64,000 nucleotides of DNA from Pseudomonas synxantha. GTDB taxonomy: Bacteria; Pseudomonadota; Gammaproteobacteria; Pseudomonadales; Pseudomonadaceae. Below are positions 36,978-46,320 of the stretch, one piece after another (position 1 is the stretch's first letter; each line of letters opens with the position of its first letter). The translations under genes were made by a program, and so were the position numbers. Location of the stretch: the NCBI RefSeq assembly GCF_900105675.1, contig NZ_LT629786.1, positions 248,001 through 312,000 of the forward strand, in the 5' to 3' direction. The notes beneath the pieces are model-generated. The model was given only the letters and a program-made list of their open reading frames with translations. It searched no databases and had not been told where the DNA came from.

Positions 36978-38285
36978 ATGACTTCTTCGCCCAATCTCGA
37001 CCAACTGTCTCCCAATCAACTGCGCGTCCTCGCAGCGCAGTTGCTCTCGCAAGTCGACACTATGGGCAAGAAAATCAACCGTGATCAAACAGTCATTGAG
37101 AAACAGACCCACGAGATCGCCCAGCTCAAGCGTTTGAAGTTTGCCAAGCGCAGCGAGCAGATGAATCCTGAACAGGCCAGCCTGCTAGATGACCTGATCG
37201 ATACTGATATCGCGGCGATTGAGGCCGAGCTTCAGGCGTTGCAAATAGCACCAGAGGCGACCGAGGAAAAGCTAAGGCCCAAGCGCACGGCATTGCCGGC
37301 AGAATTTCCGCGAACGTTGATCCATCACGAACCGGACAACACTCACCGCCCATGCGGCTGCGCCCTGAAGCGCATCGGTGAGGACGTTAGCGAGAAGCTG
37401 GACTACACGCCCGGCGTGTTCACCGTCGAACGCCATGTCCGTGGCAAGTGGGTCTGCGATAACTGCGAAACGCTGATCCAGGCACCGGTTCCGCCGCAGG
37501 TCATTGATAAGGGCATCCCGACTTCGGGCCTGCTCGCACACGTCATGATCGCCAAGTTTGCTGACCATCTGCCGCTTTACCGTCAGGAATCGATCTTAGG
37601 TCGAGCGGGCTTGGCGATTCCACGTTCAACCTTGGCTCAATGGGTTGGCGTGACCGGAGTTCAGTTGCAGCCGCTGGTCGATGCGCTGCGCGAAGTAGTG
37701 CTTGGGCAACAAATCATCCACGCAGATGAAACACCGGTGCAGATGCTCATGCCGGGAACAAAGAAAACCCACCGCTCCTATGTGTGGTCCTACGCTACCA
37801 GCCAGTTCTCGGATGTGGCAGCGGTGGTTTATGACTTCAGCCCCAGTCGCGCCGGAGAGCATGCTCGCGACTTCCTTCAGGACTGGAATGGCAAGTTGGT
37901 CTGCGACGATTTTGGCGGCTACAAGGCCAGCTTTGAACTCGGCGTGACCGAGATCGGCTGCATGGCCCATGCACGGCGCAAGTTCTTTGAACTGCACGCT
38001 ACGAATAAAAGCACGCTCGCCGAGCAAGCCCTGCGCTATATCCAGTTGTTGTACGAAATCGAAAGAGAAGTCAGAGACCTGGAGCCGGATTTACGGCGCC
38101 GAATACGGCAAGAAAAAGCCGTACCGGTGAAGGATAGGCTGCATGCCTGGATGAACGCGCAGCGTGATCTTGTGCCCGAAGGTTCGGCCATCAGCAGAGC
38201 GCTCGATTACAGCCTTAAACGCTGGGCAGCGCTGTCGCGCTACCTCGATGACGGGGCGGTTCCCATTGATAATAATTGGGCGGAG
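36978..38285 (+). CDS. tnpC: IS66 transposase TnpC, 5' exon (interrupted by intron)
   Basis: The first 436 codons of TnpC, from MTSSPNLDQLSPNQLR through the zinc-binding and catalytic segments (HADETPVQM, CDDFGGYKA) to NNWAE. The reading frame then enters the group II intron and meets a stop after five codons. Removing 38286-40632 joins NNWAE to NQIRPWALGRKNW in frame, giving a 508-residue protein. Confidence 0.92.
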
Positions 38286-38863
38286 GTGCGACACGAAGTC
38301 GCTTAATGAAGTTGTTCCCCCTTGGTGGGAACCACCCGTGTCACCGGGTGAATCTAGAAGGCTGAATCAAGAGCGCCTTCGACAATGTTACGAGGCGCCG
38401 CAAGGTGCGGGGTACCAATCGTGAGAGGCGTACCCTTCTGGCAGCCATGGCCGGACAAGTGCTAGATAGTTGGTATGGTGAACACACGTGAATCTGCGCA
38501 ACGATCGTTAAATTAAGCGAGCGGAAATGGCTTACACGCTCGAACCAAAATGGTAATGGAGGTGGGAACTGCGTCTTTCTACTACGCATTCGTGACCCAC
38601 ATGCCTCCCGGTCGATAGCAGGCACCTAACCCGACGCACTTCAGTAAGCGGAACGTGGAAATCCCGTATCGCTCCCGTCAGGGAAAGCCGTTTGTAAAAA
38701 TTGCCCATGGCGGTGCGGGCGAAGGAACGAGGAAAAAGCGAACGCCGTCCTGTAATGGGTTGGATAGAGGTTGAAACATCACTTCACGCGAAAGCGGGCA
38801 GACGTCCTCATGGTCTCTCTTCACACGAGAGTAGGTAGAACCCTTTCAACGGAAGGAGAGCAA

Positions 38864-40525
38864 ATGAACGCAGCAGCATTGGCGTGTGCACCTTCCGGCA
38901 CGTCGTGGGACAGCATCGATTGGATCGCCGTACAACGTCGTGTCAGAGGGCTGCAAGCGCGTATTGTGAAGGCTGTACAAGATGGCAGACATAACAAGGT
39001 GAAAGCCCTGCAATGGCTGCTGACTCACTCGTTCAGTGGCAAGGCATTTGCTGTGAAACGGGTGTCTGAAAACAAAGGCAAAAATACCCCCGGCGTGGAC
39101 AAGGTTACTTGGAATACGCCTAGGGCCAAGCTCGGCGCGATAGAGTCGTTGACGCGGCGAGGTTACTCGCCGCTCCCGCTTCGGAGAGTGCTTATTCCGA
39201 AGAAAAACGGCAAAACGAGACCTCTTGGAATTCCCGCGATGAAATGCCGGGCCATGCAGGCGCTTCATCTGCTGGCTCTGGAACCGATAGCGGAAACTAC
39301 CGGCGACCCGAACTCTTATGGGTTCAGGCCGGAACGCTCAACTGCGGATGCCGTCGCACAGTGCTTTGGTGTGCTGTCACGAAAAGCAAACGCGGAATGG
39401 GTGTTAGAGGGCGACATTCAAGGCTGTTTCGACAATATCAGCCATGACTGGTTGATCGCCAACATTCCCATGGACAAGGCGATTTTGCAGAAATGGCTCC
39501 GGGCTGGTTATGTCTACCAAAAGCAGCTATTCCCCAGCCACGCCGGAACCCCGCAGGGAGGCATCATATCCCCGGGGTTGGCGAACATGACGCTGGATGG
39601 GTTGGAAGCGATGCTGGCGAAGAGATTTCCCAACGCGAAGTGGACAGCCCGAAAAATGCGCGTGGTGCGTTATGCAGATGATTTCATCATCACTGGTTGT
39701 TCGAAAGAATGGCTGGAGAATGAAGTCAGGCCCGCCGTGGTTGAATTTCTGGCAGAGCGTGGACTTGTCCTCTCTCCGGAAAAAACCAAGATAACGCACA
39801 TAGGGGACGGGTTCGACTTCCTCGGATGGAACCTGCGCAAGTACAACGGCAAGCTCCTGATCAAGCCGTCCAAGGCGAACATCGGGGCTCTACTTGCCAA
39901 GCTGCGAGAGTTGATCAAGACCAACAAAACGATACGACAGGCTAACTTGATAGGTTTGCTCAACCCGGTTCTACGGGGCTGGGCGAACTATCACAGTCAT
40001 GTCGTCGCCAAGAAGGTCTTCAACCAGGTGGACAGCGCAGTGTGGGAAATGCTCTGGCGATGGGCGGTACGTCGCCACCCTCGCAAGACACGCCGATGGG
40101 TGAAGGATCGGTATTTCAAAGTACAAGGGGCGCGCCGTTGGGTGTTCTCGTGTACTGAAAAATCCGCCGATGGTCGGAAGCGTCAGTACACGCTAGTAGA
40201 CGCCTCAGACACACCGATTGTGCGACATATCAAGATTAAGGCTGCTGCCAACCCTCACGACCCTGCATGGGATGAGTACTTCGAGTCCCGCTGGGGCAAG
40301 AAGATGCTCACTTCCGTTAAAGGTCGAGCCAAGCTGTATCGGGTATGGGTGCAACAGGGCGGCAGGTGCTGCGCCTGCTTCAAGCCGGTGACCAAAGACA
40401 CACCGTGGCACAGTCGCCATATTGTGAAGCTAGGTCATGGCGGGACGGACGCTGCGGCTAATCTTGAGATTTACCACCTGCGTTGCCCACGAGATGTGCA
40501 ATTTGCCAATGTCGACGATGTATAA
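38864..40525 (+). CDS. ltrA: Group II intron reverse transcriptase/maturase with HNH domain
   Basis: A 553-residue intron-encoded protein. The fingers-palm RT domain includes NKGKNTPGVDKVTW, PKKNGKTRPLGIP and the catalytic YADD at about 270-273. A maturase X domain follows. The C-terminus is an HNH endonuclease (CCACFKP near 503, RHIVKLGHGG, NLEIYHLRCP). All key residues seem intact. The start at 38864 follows GGAAGGAG; the longer frame from 38771 lacks a site. It promotes splicing and target-primed mobility. Confidence 0.94.
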   Translation: MNAAALACAPSGTSWDSIDWIAVQRRVRGLQARIVKAVQDGRHNKVKALQWLLTHSFSGKAFAVKRVSENKGKNTPGVDKVTWNTPRAKLGAIESLTRRGYSPLPLRRVLIPKKNGKTRPLGIPAMKCRAMQALHLLALEPIAETTGDPNSYGFRPERSTADAVAQCFGVLSRKANAEWVLEGDIQGCFDNISHDWLIANIPMDKAILQKWLRAGYVYQKQLFPSHAGTPQGGIISPGLANMTLDGLEAMLAKRFPNAKWTARKMRVVRYADDFIITGCSKEWLENEVRPAVVEFLAERGLVLSPEKTKITHIGDGFDFLGWNLRKYNGKLLIKPSKANIGALLAKLRELIKTNKTIRQANLIGLLNPVLRGWANYHSHVVAKKVFNQVDSAVWEMLWRWAVRRHPRKTRRWVKDRYFKVQGARRWVFSCTEKSADGRKRQYTLVDASDTPIVRHIKIKAAANPHDPAWDEYFESRWGKKMLTSVKGRAKLYRVWVQQGGRCCACFKPVTKDTPWHSRHIVKLGHGGTDAAANLEIYHLRCPRDVQFANVDDV

Positions 40526-40557
40526 CCGGGTGCCCAATGGCGCCTTAGCAGAGGCTT

Positions 40558-40591
40558 GAGCCGTGTGCTGGGAAACTCGCATGCACGGTTC
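40558..40591 (+). ncRNA. Group II intron domain V
   Basis: A 34-base hairpin beginning GAGCCGTGTGC, with GGGAAACTCGC in its apical part and closing GCACGGTTC. This is the catalytic domain V of group II introns. The following GGACGCGG-GCAA-CCGCGTC stem is domain VI, which carries the branch-point A. Confidence 0.88.
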
Positions 40592-40632
40592 TTAGGGGGT
40601 TGGACGCGGGCAACCGCGTCTGACTACCCGAC

Positions 40633-40851
40633 AACCAGATCCGGCCATGGGCTCTTGGGCGCAAGAACTGGCTCTTCGCCGGGTCGCTACGCAGCGGAAA
40701 ACGGGCTGCGGCGATCATGAGCTTGATCCAGTCAGCGCGGCTGAATGGCCATGATCCGTACGCCTATCTAAAGGATGTTCTCACGCGCCTGCCGACGCGG
40801 CGCGCGAGTGAGATTAACAAGCTGCTGCCGCACAGGTGGGCACCTGTTTAA
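40633..40851 (+). CDS. tnpC: IS66 transposase TnpC, 3' exon
   Basis: The last 73 codons of TnpC, starting NQIRPWALGRKNWLFAG and ending at TAA 40849-40851. The frame is open and continuous with the 5' exon once the intron is removed. Confidence 0.9.
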   Translation, partial: NQIRPWALGRKNWLFAGSLRSGKRAAAIMSLIQSARLNGHDPYAYLKDVLTRLPTRRASEINKLLPHRWAPV

Positions 40852-40889
40852 TCGCGCAGGGTGTTTTGTGCTTATGTCTTCCCTGGCAT

Positions 40890-41852
40890 CTACATTTTGC
40901 GCCACACCAAAGCAGGAATTGCTCGGATGTAAATTAGTTCGCTGACCAACTCAATCAGCGTTTGAGTAATCACTGCTGCCGCAGCGAGCCCTCTGATTTC
41001 CTCGGGCAAGGCCAATGCCAATGGTAGAACTACCAATGAGTTTCGTGTCGAACTGCTGAAAGCGACAGATCTTGCCGTGCTAGCCGGTAACTTAAACGCC
41101 CGAGCCACCAGCGCACCCACCACGGGTGCCAAGAGCATGAAACCAATGTAGACGGGAATAACAGGCAGCAGCTTGTCCATGTCTCTGACCACCGTTGAAA
41201 TCTGAGAGCCGATCACTACGACCAATACAGCCGCCATAGCTGGCACAGGCATCCAAGCCCATACATTGTTCCAGCCCTCAACGATGCGTGACCCCTTTGC
41301 CCCGGCAGCTGTTGCTACTGCCAAGACCAAGGGTAAAGCGATCAGCACTACGAAGGCCTCAACAAATGGGCCGACCGATATAACCACCGCCGAGTCATCA
41401 CTCACCATGAAGGCTAGATAGAGGGGTAGTAGCACAAGCTGAAGCACGAGTAGTAATGGTGTTGCCGCCAGAGTCAGTTTGGAGTCGCCCTTACCGATAT
41501 GGGTAAACACAACAACATAATCGATACAAGGCGTCAGCAAGACCAATAGTGCGCCCACCAAAATCGCCGGGTGGTCGGCTAGGCCCATCGTCAACGCCCA
41601 AACCAACAGGGGGATGGCGACGAAATTGGCGGTCAGCAGCGCGGTCATGAAACGCTTGTTTGCAAGCCCTTTGCGAAGATCCAAGAATGGGATCTGCAGA
41701 AACATGGCGTACATCAGCACAGCGATGGCTGGTGTCACCAACGCACCTAACGCTTGAGAGGCATCAGGTGCGAGCAGGCCCCCGATAGCCGCGACAATGA
41801 CCGCGACGAAGTAAACGGGAATCTGGTTCTTCTCTAGCTGTTCTCTGTCCAC
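40890..41852 (-). CDS. SBF/ACR3-like transporter, annotated class: arsenic resistance protein
   Basis: A 320-residue membrane protein with about ten helices of the bile-acid-symporter/ACR3 superfamily. Visible landmarks are LLTPCIDYVVVFTH in the broken-helix region and AFSSSTRNSLVVLPLAL. ACR3 proteins export arsenite. Here the Pro-Cys pair is kept but the surroundings differ from classical ACR3, so the substrate is uncertain. The gene is divergent from a MerR-family regulator with a shared operator that also occurs at the cadA promoter, linking it to divalent metal response rather than to an arsR. Confidence 0.75.
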   Translation of the reverse strand: MDREQLEKNQIPVYFVAVIVAAIGGLLAPDASQALGALVTPAIAVLMYAMFLQIPFLDLRKGLANKRFMTALLTANFVAIPLLVWALTMGLADHPAILVGALLVLLTPCIDYVVVFTHIGKGDSKLTLAATPLLLVLQLVLLPLYLAFMVSDDSAVVISVGPFVEAFVVLIALPLVLAVATAAGAKGSRIVEGWNNVWAWMPVPAMAAVLVVVIGSQISTVVRDMDKLLPVIPVYIGFMLLAPVVGALVARAFKLPASTARSVAFSSSTRNSLVVLPLALALPEEIRGLAAAAVITQTLIELVSELIYIRAIPALVWRKM

Positions 41853-41893
41853 GGAATGCCCTTAAAACGCGTGAAATCATTTTTCGATTGAGC

Positions 41894-41924
41894 AGGTTAA
41901 TATCTGTAGCTACTACAGGTTCAA
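41894..41924 (-). promoter_or_regulatory. MerR-type promoter/operator of the SBF transporter gene
   Basis: On the minus strand TTGAAC (-35) and TAACCT (-10) are 19 bases apart. The spacer contains the dyad CTGTAG-TAG-CTACAG. The same 15-base operator occurs at 43238-43252 before cadA. Confidence 0.75.
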
Positions 41925-41945
41925 GAAAATGCTTGGGGAGTTTGG

Positions 41946-42380
41946 ATGTCAGGAATCGGAGCGCTGTCGAAATCAACGGGTTGCCACATTGAAACGATTC
42001 GCTACTACGAGAAAATAGGCCTTCTCCCTCCGGCCCTACGGTCGACAGGGCGGCATCGAATCTATACCGAAAAGCATCGGTCACGACTCATCTTCATCAG
42101 GCAGAATCGTGAACTGGGCTTTCCACTCGACGATATCCGCGAACTCATTGCGCTCGCGGCAGATGCTGATCGTCCGTGTGCTGATGCGTTGTCGGTGGTC
42201 AAGAAGCACTTGGCAGAAGTGGAATCTAAGGTAGCTAAGCTCCTGCAGATCCGGATAGAGCTGCTCTCAATGGCAGGCACGTGTGAGTCAAGATGCCTAG
42301 GCTCGAACACTCCAGACTGTACGATTATTGAGTCACTGTTCGAACCCGCTGCTGGGGCTCGCTCTGGTTGCTGCTCCTAG
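41946..42380 (+). CDS. MerR-family heavy-metal regulator (CadR/ZntR/PbrR-like)
   Basis: A 144-residue regulator. The N-terminal winged helix has IETIRYYEKIGLLPP and RHRIYTEKHRSRLIFIRQNR. A dimer helix follows, starting after PCADA (the ZntR Cys79 equivalent). The metal loop is CESRCLGSNTPDC near 113-125, and there is an extra C-terminal GCCS. The Cys positions fit Cd/Pb/Zn sensors. It probably acts on the two identical operators at 41904 and 43238, distorting 19-bp-spaced promoters upon metal binding. Confidence 0.85.
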   Translation: MSGIGALSKSTGCHIETIRYYEKIGLLPPALRSTGRHRIYTEKHRSRLIFIRQNRELGFPLDDIRELIALAADADRPCADALSVVKKHLAEVESKVAKLLQIRIELLSMAGTCESRCLGSNTPDCTIIESLFEPAAGARSGCCS

Positions 42381-42645
42381 ACGAGTCAAGAGCATAGGGG
42401 AGCAAGCTGCCATTGAAACCGAATAGCGCGATAGTCTCGACAGGGTCTTTCGAGCGTCCGTCTACACCAAACGGGCTGGTGCAAGATGTGTTCGGCAGAC
42501 GCTTACTAAAGTGGTGCGCCACTGCTGGCATAAAAATATCAAGCTATAGTGTTTGGGGCCCTCAATCTCGTGACCGTACTGAGCGAACGCTTACACGGCA
42601 GACGTTTGCCAGGGCATATACCTATCAACTGAAGGAGCAAGTTCT

Positions 42646-42777
42646 ATGGCCATCAAACCTGGGCCCAAGCCAATTGCCGAATCAACCGGCAAGACAGACC
42701 AGCGTCGCCGTGTAACCCCCGAGAACAAGCCTAAGCATCCCGACCTGGACGTGCATAAGCACAAGAAGGGTGATTGA
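42646..42777 (+). CDS. Small basic protein, 43 residues
   Basis: The ATG at 42646 follows GAAGGAG at good spacing. It encodes MAIKPGPKPIAESTGKTDQR and a Lys/His-rich end (LDVHKHKKGD). It is followed at once by a strong terminator, which supports a real short gene. No signal peptide, probably disordered, no family recognised. Confidence 0.55.
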   Translation: MAIKPGPKPIAESTGKTDQRRRVTPENKPKHPDLDVHKHKKGD

Positions 42778-42782
42778 TGAGA

Positions 42783-42809
42783 CCCCGCCAGACATGGCGG
42801 GGTTTTATT
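42783..42809 (+). terminator. Intrinsic terminator after the 43-residue gene
   Basis: CCCCGCC, loop AGACAT, GGCGGGG, then TTTTATT. Confidence 0.9.
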
Positions 42810-42893
42810 CTCGGTTAGCAGGTGTCACCGGATTTCCAGTGGGCATCTCCTAATTAATGCCGAAAAGCTTGTAGTAGGGTTGTTGAGGAGGAC

Positions 42894-43049
42894 ATGCTGG
42901 TGCGACTGTGTCGAGGAGCTTTCTGGATATTTCTACCCTTAACCCTGTCGGCTACCGATGGTAATGAGCGCTTAGAGAGGTCTACAGCCGACACATGCCA
43001 ATGGCGTCGAAAACCATCATGGCGGATTTCTCCAAACGTTTACTCGTAG
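42894..43049 (+). CDS. Possible small exported peptide, 51 residues
   Basis: The ATG at 42894 is preceded by GAGGAGGAC, a strong though close ribosome site. The first 20 residues (MLVRLCRGAFWIFLPLTLSA) look like a signal peptide. The rest is short and basic. The remaining sequence to 43231 shows no other supported gene. Weakly supported. Confidence 0.3.
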   Translation: MLVRLCRGAFWIFLPLTLSATDGNERLERSTADTCQWRRKPSWRISPNVYS

Positions 43050-43231
43050 GCTTCACAACGCGATTGACGACTTGCTCGATATGCATGACTCCCAGGGTGA
43101 AAGCTGAGTGGGCATTTGAGGTGCTGACCAACCTGGCTGATGCATCGCAGCATGCAGCTATCAGGCGCTCGCACTGAGGGACGTAGACTCGAGCGGCGCC
43201 CTCGGCCCAGTCGAAATTTCAAACTCATTGC

Positions 43232-43262
43232 TTGACACTGTAGCTACTACAGGCTGTTCAAT
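43232..43262 (+). promoter_or_regulatory. MerR-type promoter/operator of cadA
   Basis: TTGACA (-35, 43232-43237), a 19-base spacer and TTCAAT (-10, 43257-43262). The spacer holds CTGTAGCTACTACAG (43238-43252), identical to the operator at 41904-41918. The long spacer is the MerR-family hallmark. Confidence 0.8.
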
Positions 43263-43291
43263 GACGCCATATCCTTATTGGTAGATGCGTC

Positions 43292-45751
43292 ATGAGCCAG
43301 GAAAACCCGTCGAAAGCCAAATTGCACCTCGTGCCGAAGTCGGACGATTGCTGTTCTGCTGACCCCCGCGAGACCTTCGCCAAACAGGTTCATTCTCGTG
43401 CACATCATGTTGAGCATGGGCCTGATCACGCCGAGAGCTTGGGCAGAACGGGATCGCATGCGTGCGGTTCGAAGGATTCTCAGCCTTGTGGAGCCAAGTC
43501 CACCGACCATAATCAAGACCATAGCGCACACGATCATGGCACTTCAGCTCAAGCCCATTCCGATGCCGACCATTGCTGTTTGAGCAAAGTGGATTCCGCA
43601 GGGGCGGTGACTTCACATTCGGCCATGGCTGAGCCAGAAGGCACGACCCTGGTTCGGTATCGCATTGATAAGATGGATTGCCCTACCGAAGAGCGGCTAA
43701 TTCGTAATCGCTTAGAGCCGATGCCTGGCATCGCACGACTTGATTTCAATCTGTTGGATCGTGAGCTGACAGTGCATCATCGCTTGGATGATCCGAAGGC
43801 GATAGTCATCGCTTTGACCGCGCTGGATATGGGGCCCAATCTCATCGAGGCCGGCGCAACCCCGAATGCCATTTCACCTGCTCTGACGACGCGCTTGAAA
43901 GGGCTGCTGGCGGTCAGCGGTCTAGCTGCCATCGCCGCTGAAGTGATCGCTTGGACGACCGGACAGGAGGGTTCTTTGCCTGTAATGTCCTTGGCTGCGC
44001 TGTCCATTCTTACTGCTGGTCTACCAACTCTGAAGAAGGGGTGGATCGCTGTAAAGAACTTCACATTGAACATCTACTTCTTGATGTCTTTGGCTGTCTT
44101 GGGTGCCATGGTGATTGGCAAGTGGCCGGAAGCCGCGATGGTGGTTTTCCTTTTCGCTATTGCCGAAGCCATCGAAGCACTCTCACTTGAGCGAGCGCGT
44201 AACGCGATTAAATCGCTGACTGCATTAGCTCCTGAGACTGCGGAAGTCATGACCGAAGCTGGCTGGAAAGAACACCCGGTTGAGAATGTCGTTCTCGGCA
44301 GCCGTATTCGTGTTCGCACAGGGTCGCGGGTACCGCTGGATGCGAGGGTGGAATCTGGTCGTGCTGCTCTCGACCAAGCCCCTATCACTGGTGAAAGCTT
44401 GCCAGTAGATAAGGCAGAGGGGGATCCGCTATATGCTGGCAGTATCGTGACAGACGGCGTCGTGGAGGCGACTGTCACGGCAGTCGCTGGCGAAAGTACG
44501 CTCGCTCGTATTGCTGCCGCGATTCAGGATGCGCAGTCTCAGCGGGCGCCGACGCAGAGGTTCGTTGACCAGTTCGCACGGTATTACACCCCAGCCGTAG
44601 TGGCGGTGGCATTTCTTGTTGCCGTTTTAGGCCCAGTGCTGCTTGGTGGTACGTGGGGTGAATGGTTGTATGAGGCCCTGGTGTTGTTGGTCATCGCGTG
44701 TCCTTGTGCCTTGGTCGTCTCAACGCCTGTCACTGTTGTGAGTGGTCTTGCCGCAGCCGCACGGCATGGAATCTTGATCAAGGGTGGTGCCTACCTGGAA
44801 AGCGGGCGCCTGCTGAAGGTGGTTGCTCTGGATAAAACAGGCACGTTGACTCAGGGCAAGCCAGTTCTGACTGACTCAGATATATTCAGTGACTTGTCTA
44901 TCGAGAAGGCAACTTTGATTGCTGCGAGTCTTGATGAGCAAAGTACCCACCCAGTAGCGAAAGCATTGGTCAATGGGTGGAAATCGCAGCAGCCTGGCGC
45001 TGTGGCTCTGCCTGTCAGTGACTTCAGTGTGCTAAATGGCCGAGGCGTGAAAGGCACGATCGACGGTCATCTTTGGCATCTAGGCAACCATCGTTTGGTT
45101 GAGGAGTTGGGCGTGTGTTCTTCGGAGCTGGAGGCCAGACTTTCACGGCTTGAGGAAACTGGCAAAACGGTGATCGTGCTATGCGGCAATAGCGGCCCCG
45201 CCGCGATATTCGCGGTCGCAGACACAGTCCGACCGGAGAGTGTTGAAGCTGTGGCTGCTTTGAAGGCTTTGAACGTGGTTCCAGTAATGCTGACTGGGGA
45301 TAATCCTGCGACGGCGAGGTCGATCGCTGAGCAATTGGGCATCGAGGATGCCCGTGGAAATCTGATGCCAGAGGACAAGCAGACTGCAGTCGCTGAACTC
45401 AAACGCAGATATGGCGCCGTTGGGATGGTTGGTGACGGCGTTAATGACGCCCCCGCCTTAGCGCAATCCGATATAGGTTTCGCAATGGGAGCCGCAGGGA
45501 CAGCGACAGCTCTCGAAACAGCTGACGTTGCGATCATGGACGACGACCCTCGAAAAATCGCGTACTTTATCAGCCTGAGTCGCCGATCCGCCTCGGTTCT
45601 AAAGCAAAACATCATTTTGGCTCTGGGCATAAAAGTTGTCTTCTTGGCGTTGGCTCTCTCTGGTTTCGCGACATTGTGGATGGCCGTTTTCGCCGACATG
45701 GGGGCGAGCTTGCTCGTCGTATTCAATGGCTTGCGGCTGCTGCGTCGGTGA
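43292..45751 (+). CDS. cadA: Cadmium/zinc/lead-exporting P1B-type ATPase CadA
   Basis: An 819-residue pump. A long Cys/His-rich N-terminal extension (about residues 1-115) is followed by a ferredoxin-like metal domain with the variant motif MDCPTEE. The transport motif CPC is in VIACPCALVVSTP and the phosphorylation site is DKTGTLT. HPVA and GDGVNDAPALAQSD complete the catalytic set. It exports Cd, Zn or Pb from the cytoplasm. It is controlled by the MerR-type promoter at 43232. Confidence 0.93.
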   Translation: MSQENPSKAKLHLVPKSDDCCSADPRETFAKQVHSRAHHVEHGPDHAESLGRTGSHACGSKDSQPCGAKSTDHNQDHSAHDHGTSAQAHSDADHCCLSKVDSAGAVTSHSAMAEPEGTTLVRYRIDKMDCPTEERLIRNRLEPMPGIARLDFNLLDRELTVHHRLDDPKAIVIALTALDMGPNLIEAGATPNAISPALTTRLKGLLAVSGLAAIAAEVIAWTTGQEGSLPVMSLAALSILTAGLPTLKKGWIAVKNFTLNIYFLMSLAVLGAMVIGKWPEAAMVVFLFAIAEAIEALSLERARNAIKSLTALAPETAEVMTEAGWKEHPVENVVLGSRIRVRTGSRVPLDARVESGRAALDQAPITGESLPVDKAEGDPLYAGSIVTDGVVEATVTAVAGESTLARIAAAIQDAQSQRAPTQRFVDQFARYYTPAVVAVAFLVAVLGPVLLGGTWGEWLYEALVLLVIACPCALVVSTPVTVVSGLAAAARHGILIKGGAYLESGRLLKVVALDKTGTLTQGKPVLTDSDIFSDLSIEKATLIAASLDEQSTHPVAKALVNGWKSQQPGAVALPVSDFSVLNGRGVKGTIDGHLWHLGNHRLVEELGVCSSELEARLSRLEETGKTVIVLCGNSGPAAIFAVADTVRPESVEAVAALKALNVVPVMLTGDNPATARSIAEQLGIEDARGNLMPEDKQTAVAELKRRYGAVGMVGDGVNDAPALAQSDIGFAMGAAGTATALETADVAIMDDDPRKIAYFISLSRRSASVLKQNIILALGIKVVFLALALSGFATLWMAVFADMGASLLVVFNGLRLLRR

Positions 45752-45797
45752 AATGGCTGCTGCGTTTTATATAGCTCATTCGCTGGAGGAGAGAACC

Positions 45798-46196
45798 ATG
45801 CACTGCCCAGTTTGCAAAGAAGTACTGTTGGTAATGTCGGAACGTCAAAACGTTGAAATCGACTATTGCCCGCAATGTCGAGGTGTTTGGCTTGACCGGG
45901 GAGAACTCGACAAGATCATCGAGCGTAGCCAGCAGGAAGAACAAGAAGCTCGTTTTCTTCCACAGAGCGTATCTCAGTCGCTGCAAGGTACACCTCCGTC
46001 TGAACCTGTGTATGCCCAGCCGTCTTCTGGCCACCATGACAACAAACGCGGCACTAAGCACGGCCACTCCGCGCCGCAGCCTGGTCACGGTGGTGGTTGG
46101 CGGGACGGATATCAGAACGGCCATCAGAATCAGTCGAGGCATCAGGAAGAGCAGGTTTATCATAAGAAATCGTTTTTACGGGAAATTTTCGACTAA
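45798..46196 (+). CDS. Zinc-ribbon (TFIIB-type) protein
   Basis: A 132-residue protein. An N-terminal zinc ribbon has CPVC at residues 3-6 and CPQCRGVWLDRGEL at about 24-37, the zf-TFIIB family. The C-terminal half is a low-complexity His/Gln/Gly-rich tail (HSAPQPGHGGGWRDGYQNGH), likely disordered and metal-binding. It follows cadA by 46 bases with GGAGGAGAG before the ATG at 45798, so it is probably co-transcribed. Function unknown. Confidence 0.8.
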   Translation: MHCPVCKEVLLVMSERQNVEIDYCPQCRGVWLDRGELDKIIERSQQEEQEARFLPQSVSQSLQGTPPSEPVYAQPSSGHHDNKRGTKHGHSAPQPGHGGGWRDGYQNGHQNQSRHQEEQVYHKKSFLREIFD

Positions 46197-46320
46197 TATT
46201 TGCTTGGATACAGCGATCCGCTAATCAGACTCCAGCCGGAAGATTTGATCAGCCGGCTGTAGCTTTTTCGAAACCCGGTATCCGGTATTCAACCAGTTTA
46301 GTAGAGCGGTTCCTCAGCCA

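Larger units (their letters stand above)
38286..40632 (+). mobile_element. Group II intron inserted in IS66 tnpC
   Basis: The intron begins GTGCGACACG, the bacterial group II 5' consensus, and ends CTACCCGAC with the required final AY. Comparison with copy 1 defines both exon junctions exactly (GGCGGAG / AACCAGATCC). The 2347-base intron has a domain V hairpin at 40558-40591 and a domain VI stem just before the 3' end. It encodes a reverse transcriptase/maturase. It should splice from tnpC mRNA and may retrohome into other IS66 copies. Confidence 0.95.
36150..40862 (+). mobile_element. IS66-family element, copy 2, split by a group II intron
   Basis: The left end reads GTAACCGTCCGGCCAGG, like the right end of copy 1. 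tnpA, tnpB and tnpC follow on the plus strand with the same spacing as copy 1. Downstream of the tnpC stop (40851) the sequence loses similarity within about 12 bases. No terminal repeat is recognisable, so the right boundary is approximate and probably damaged. No target duplication could be assigned. Confidence 0.85.

Noticed and set aside
42413..42715. 100-codon plus-strand ORF
   Set aside because: It overlaps the better supported 43-residue gene in another frame and shows no protein-like pattern.
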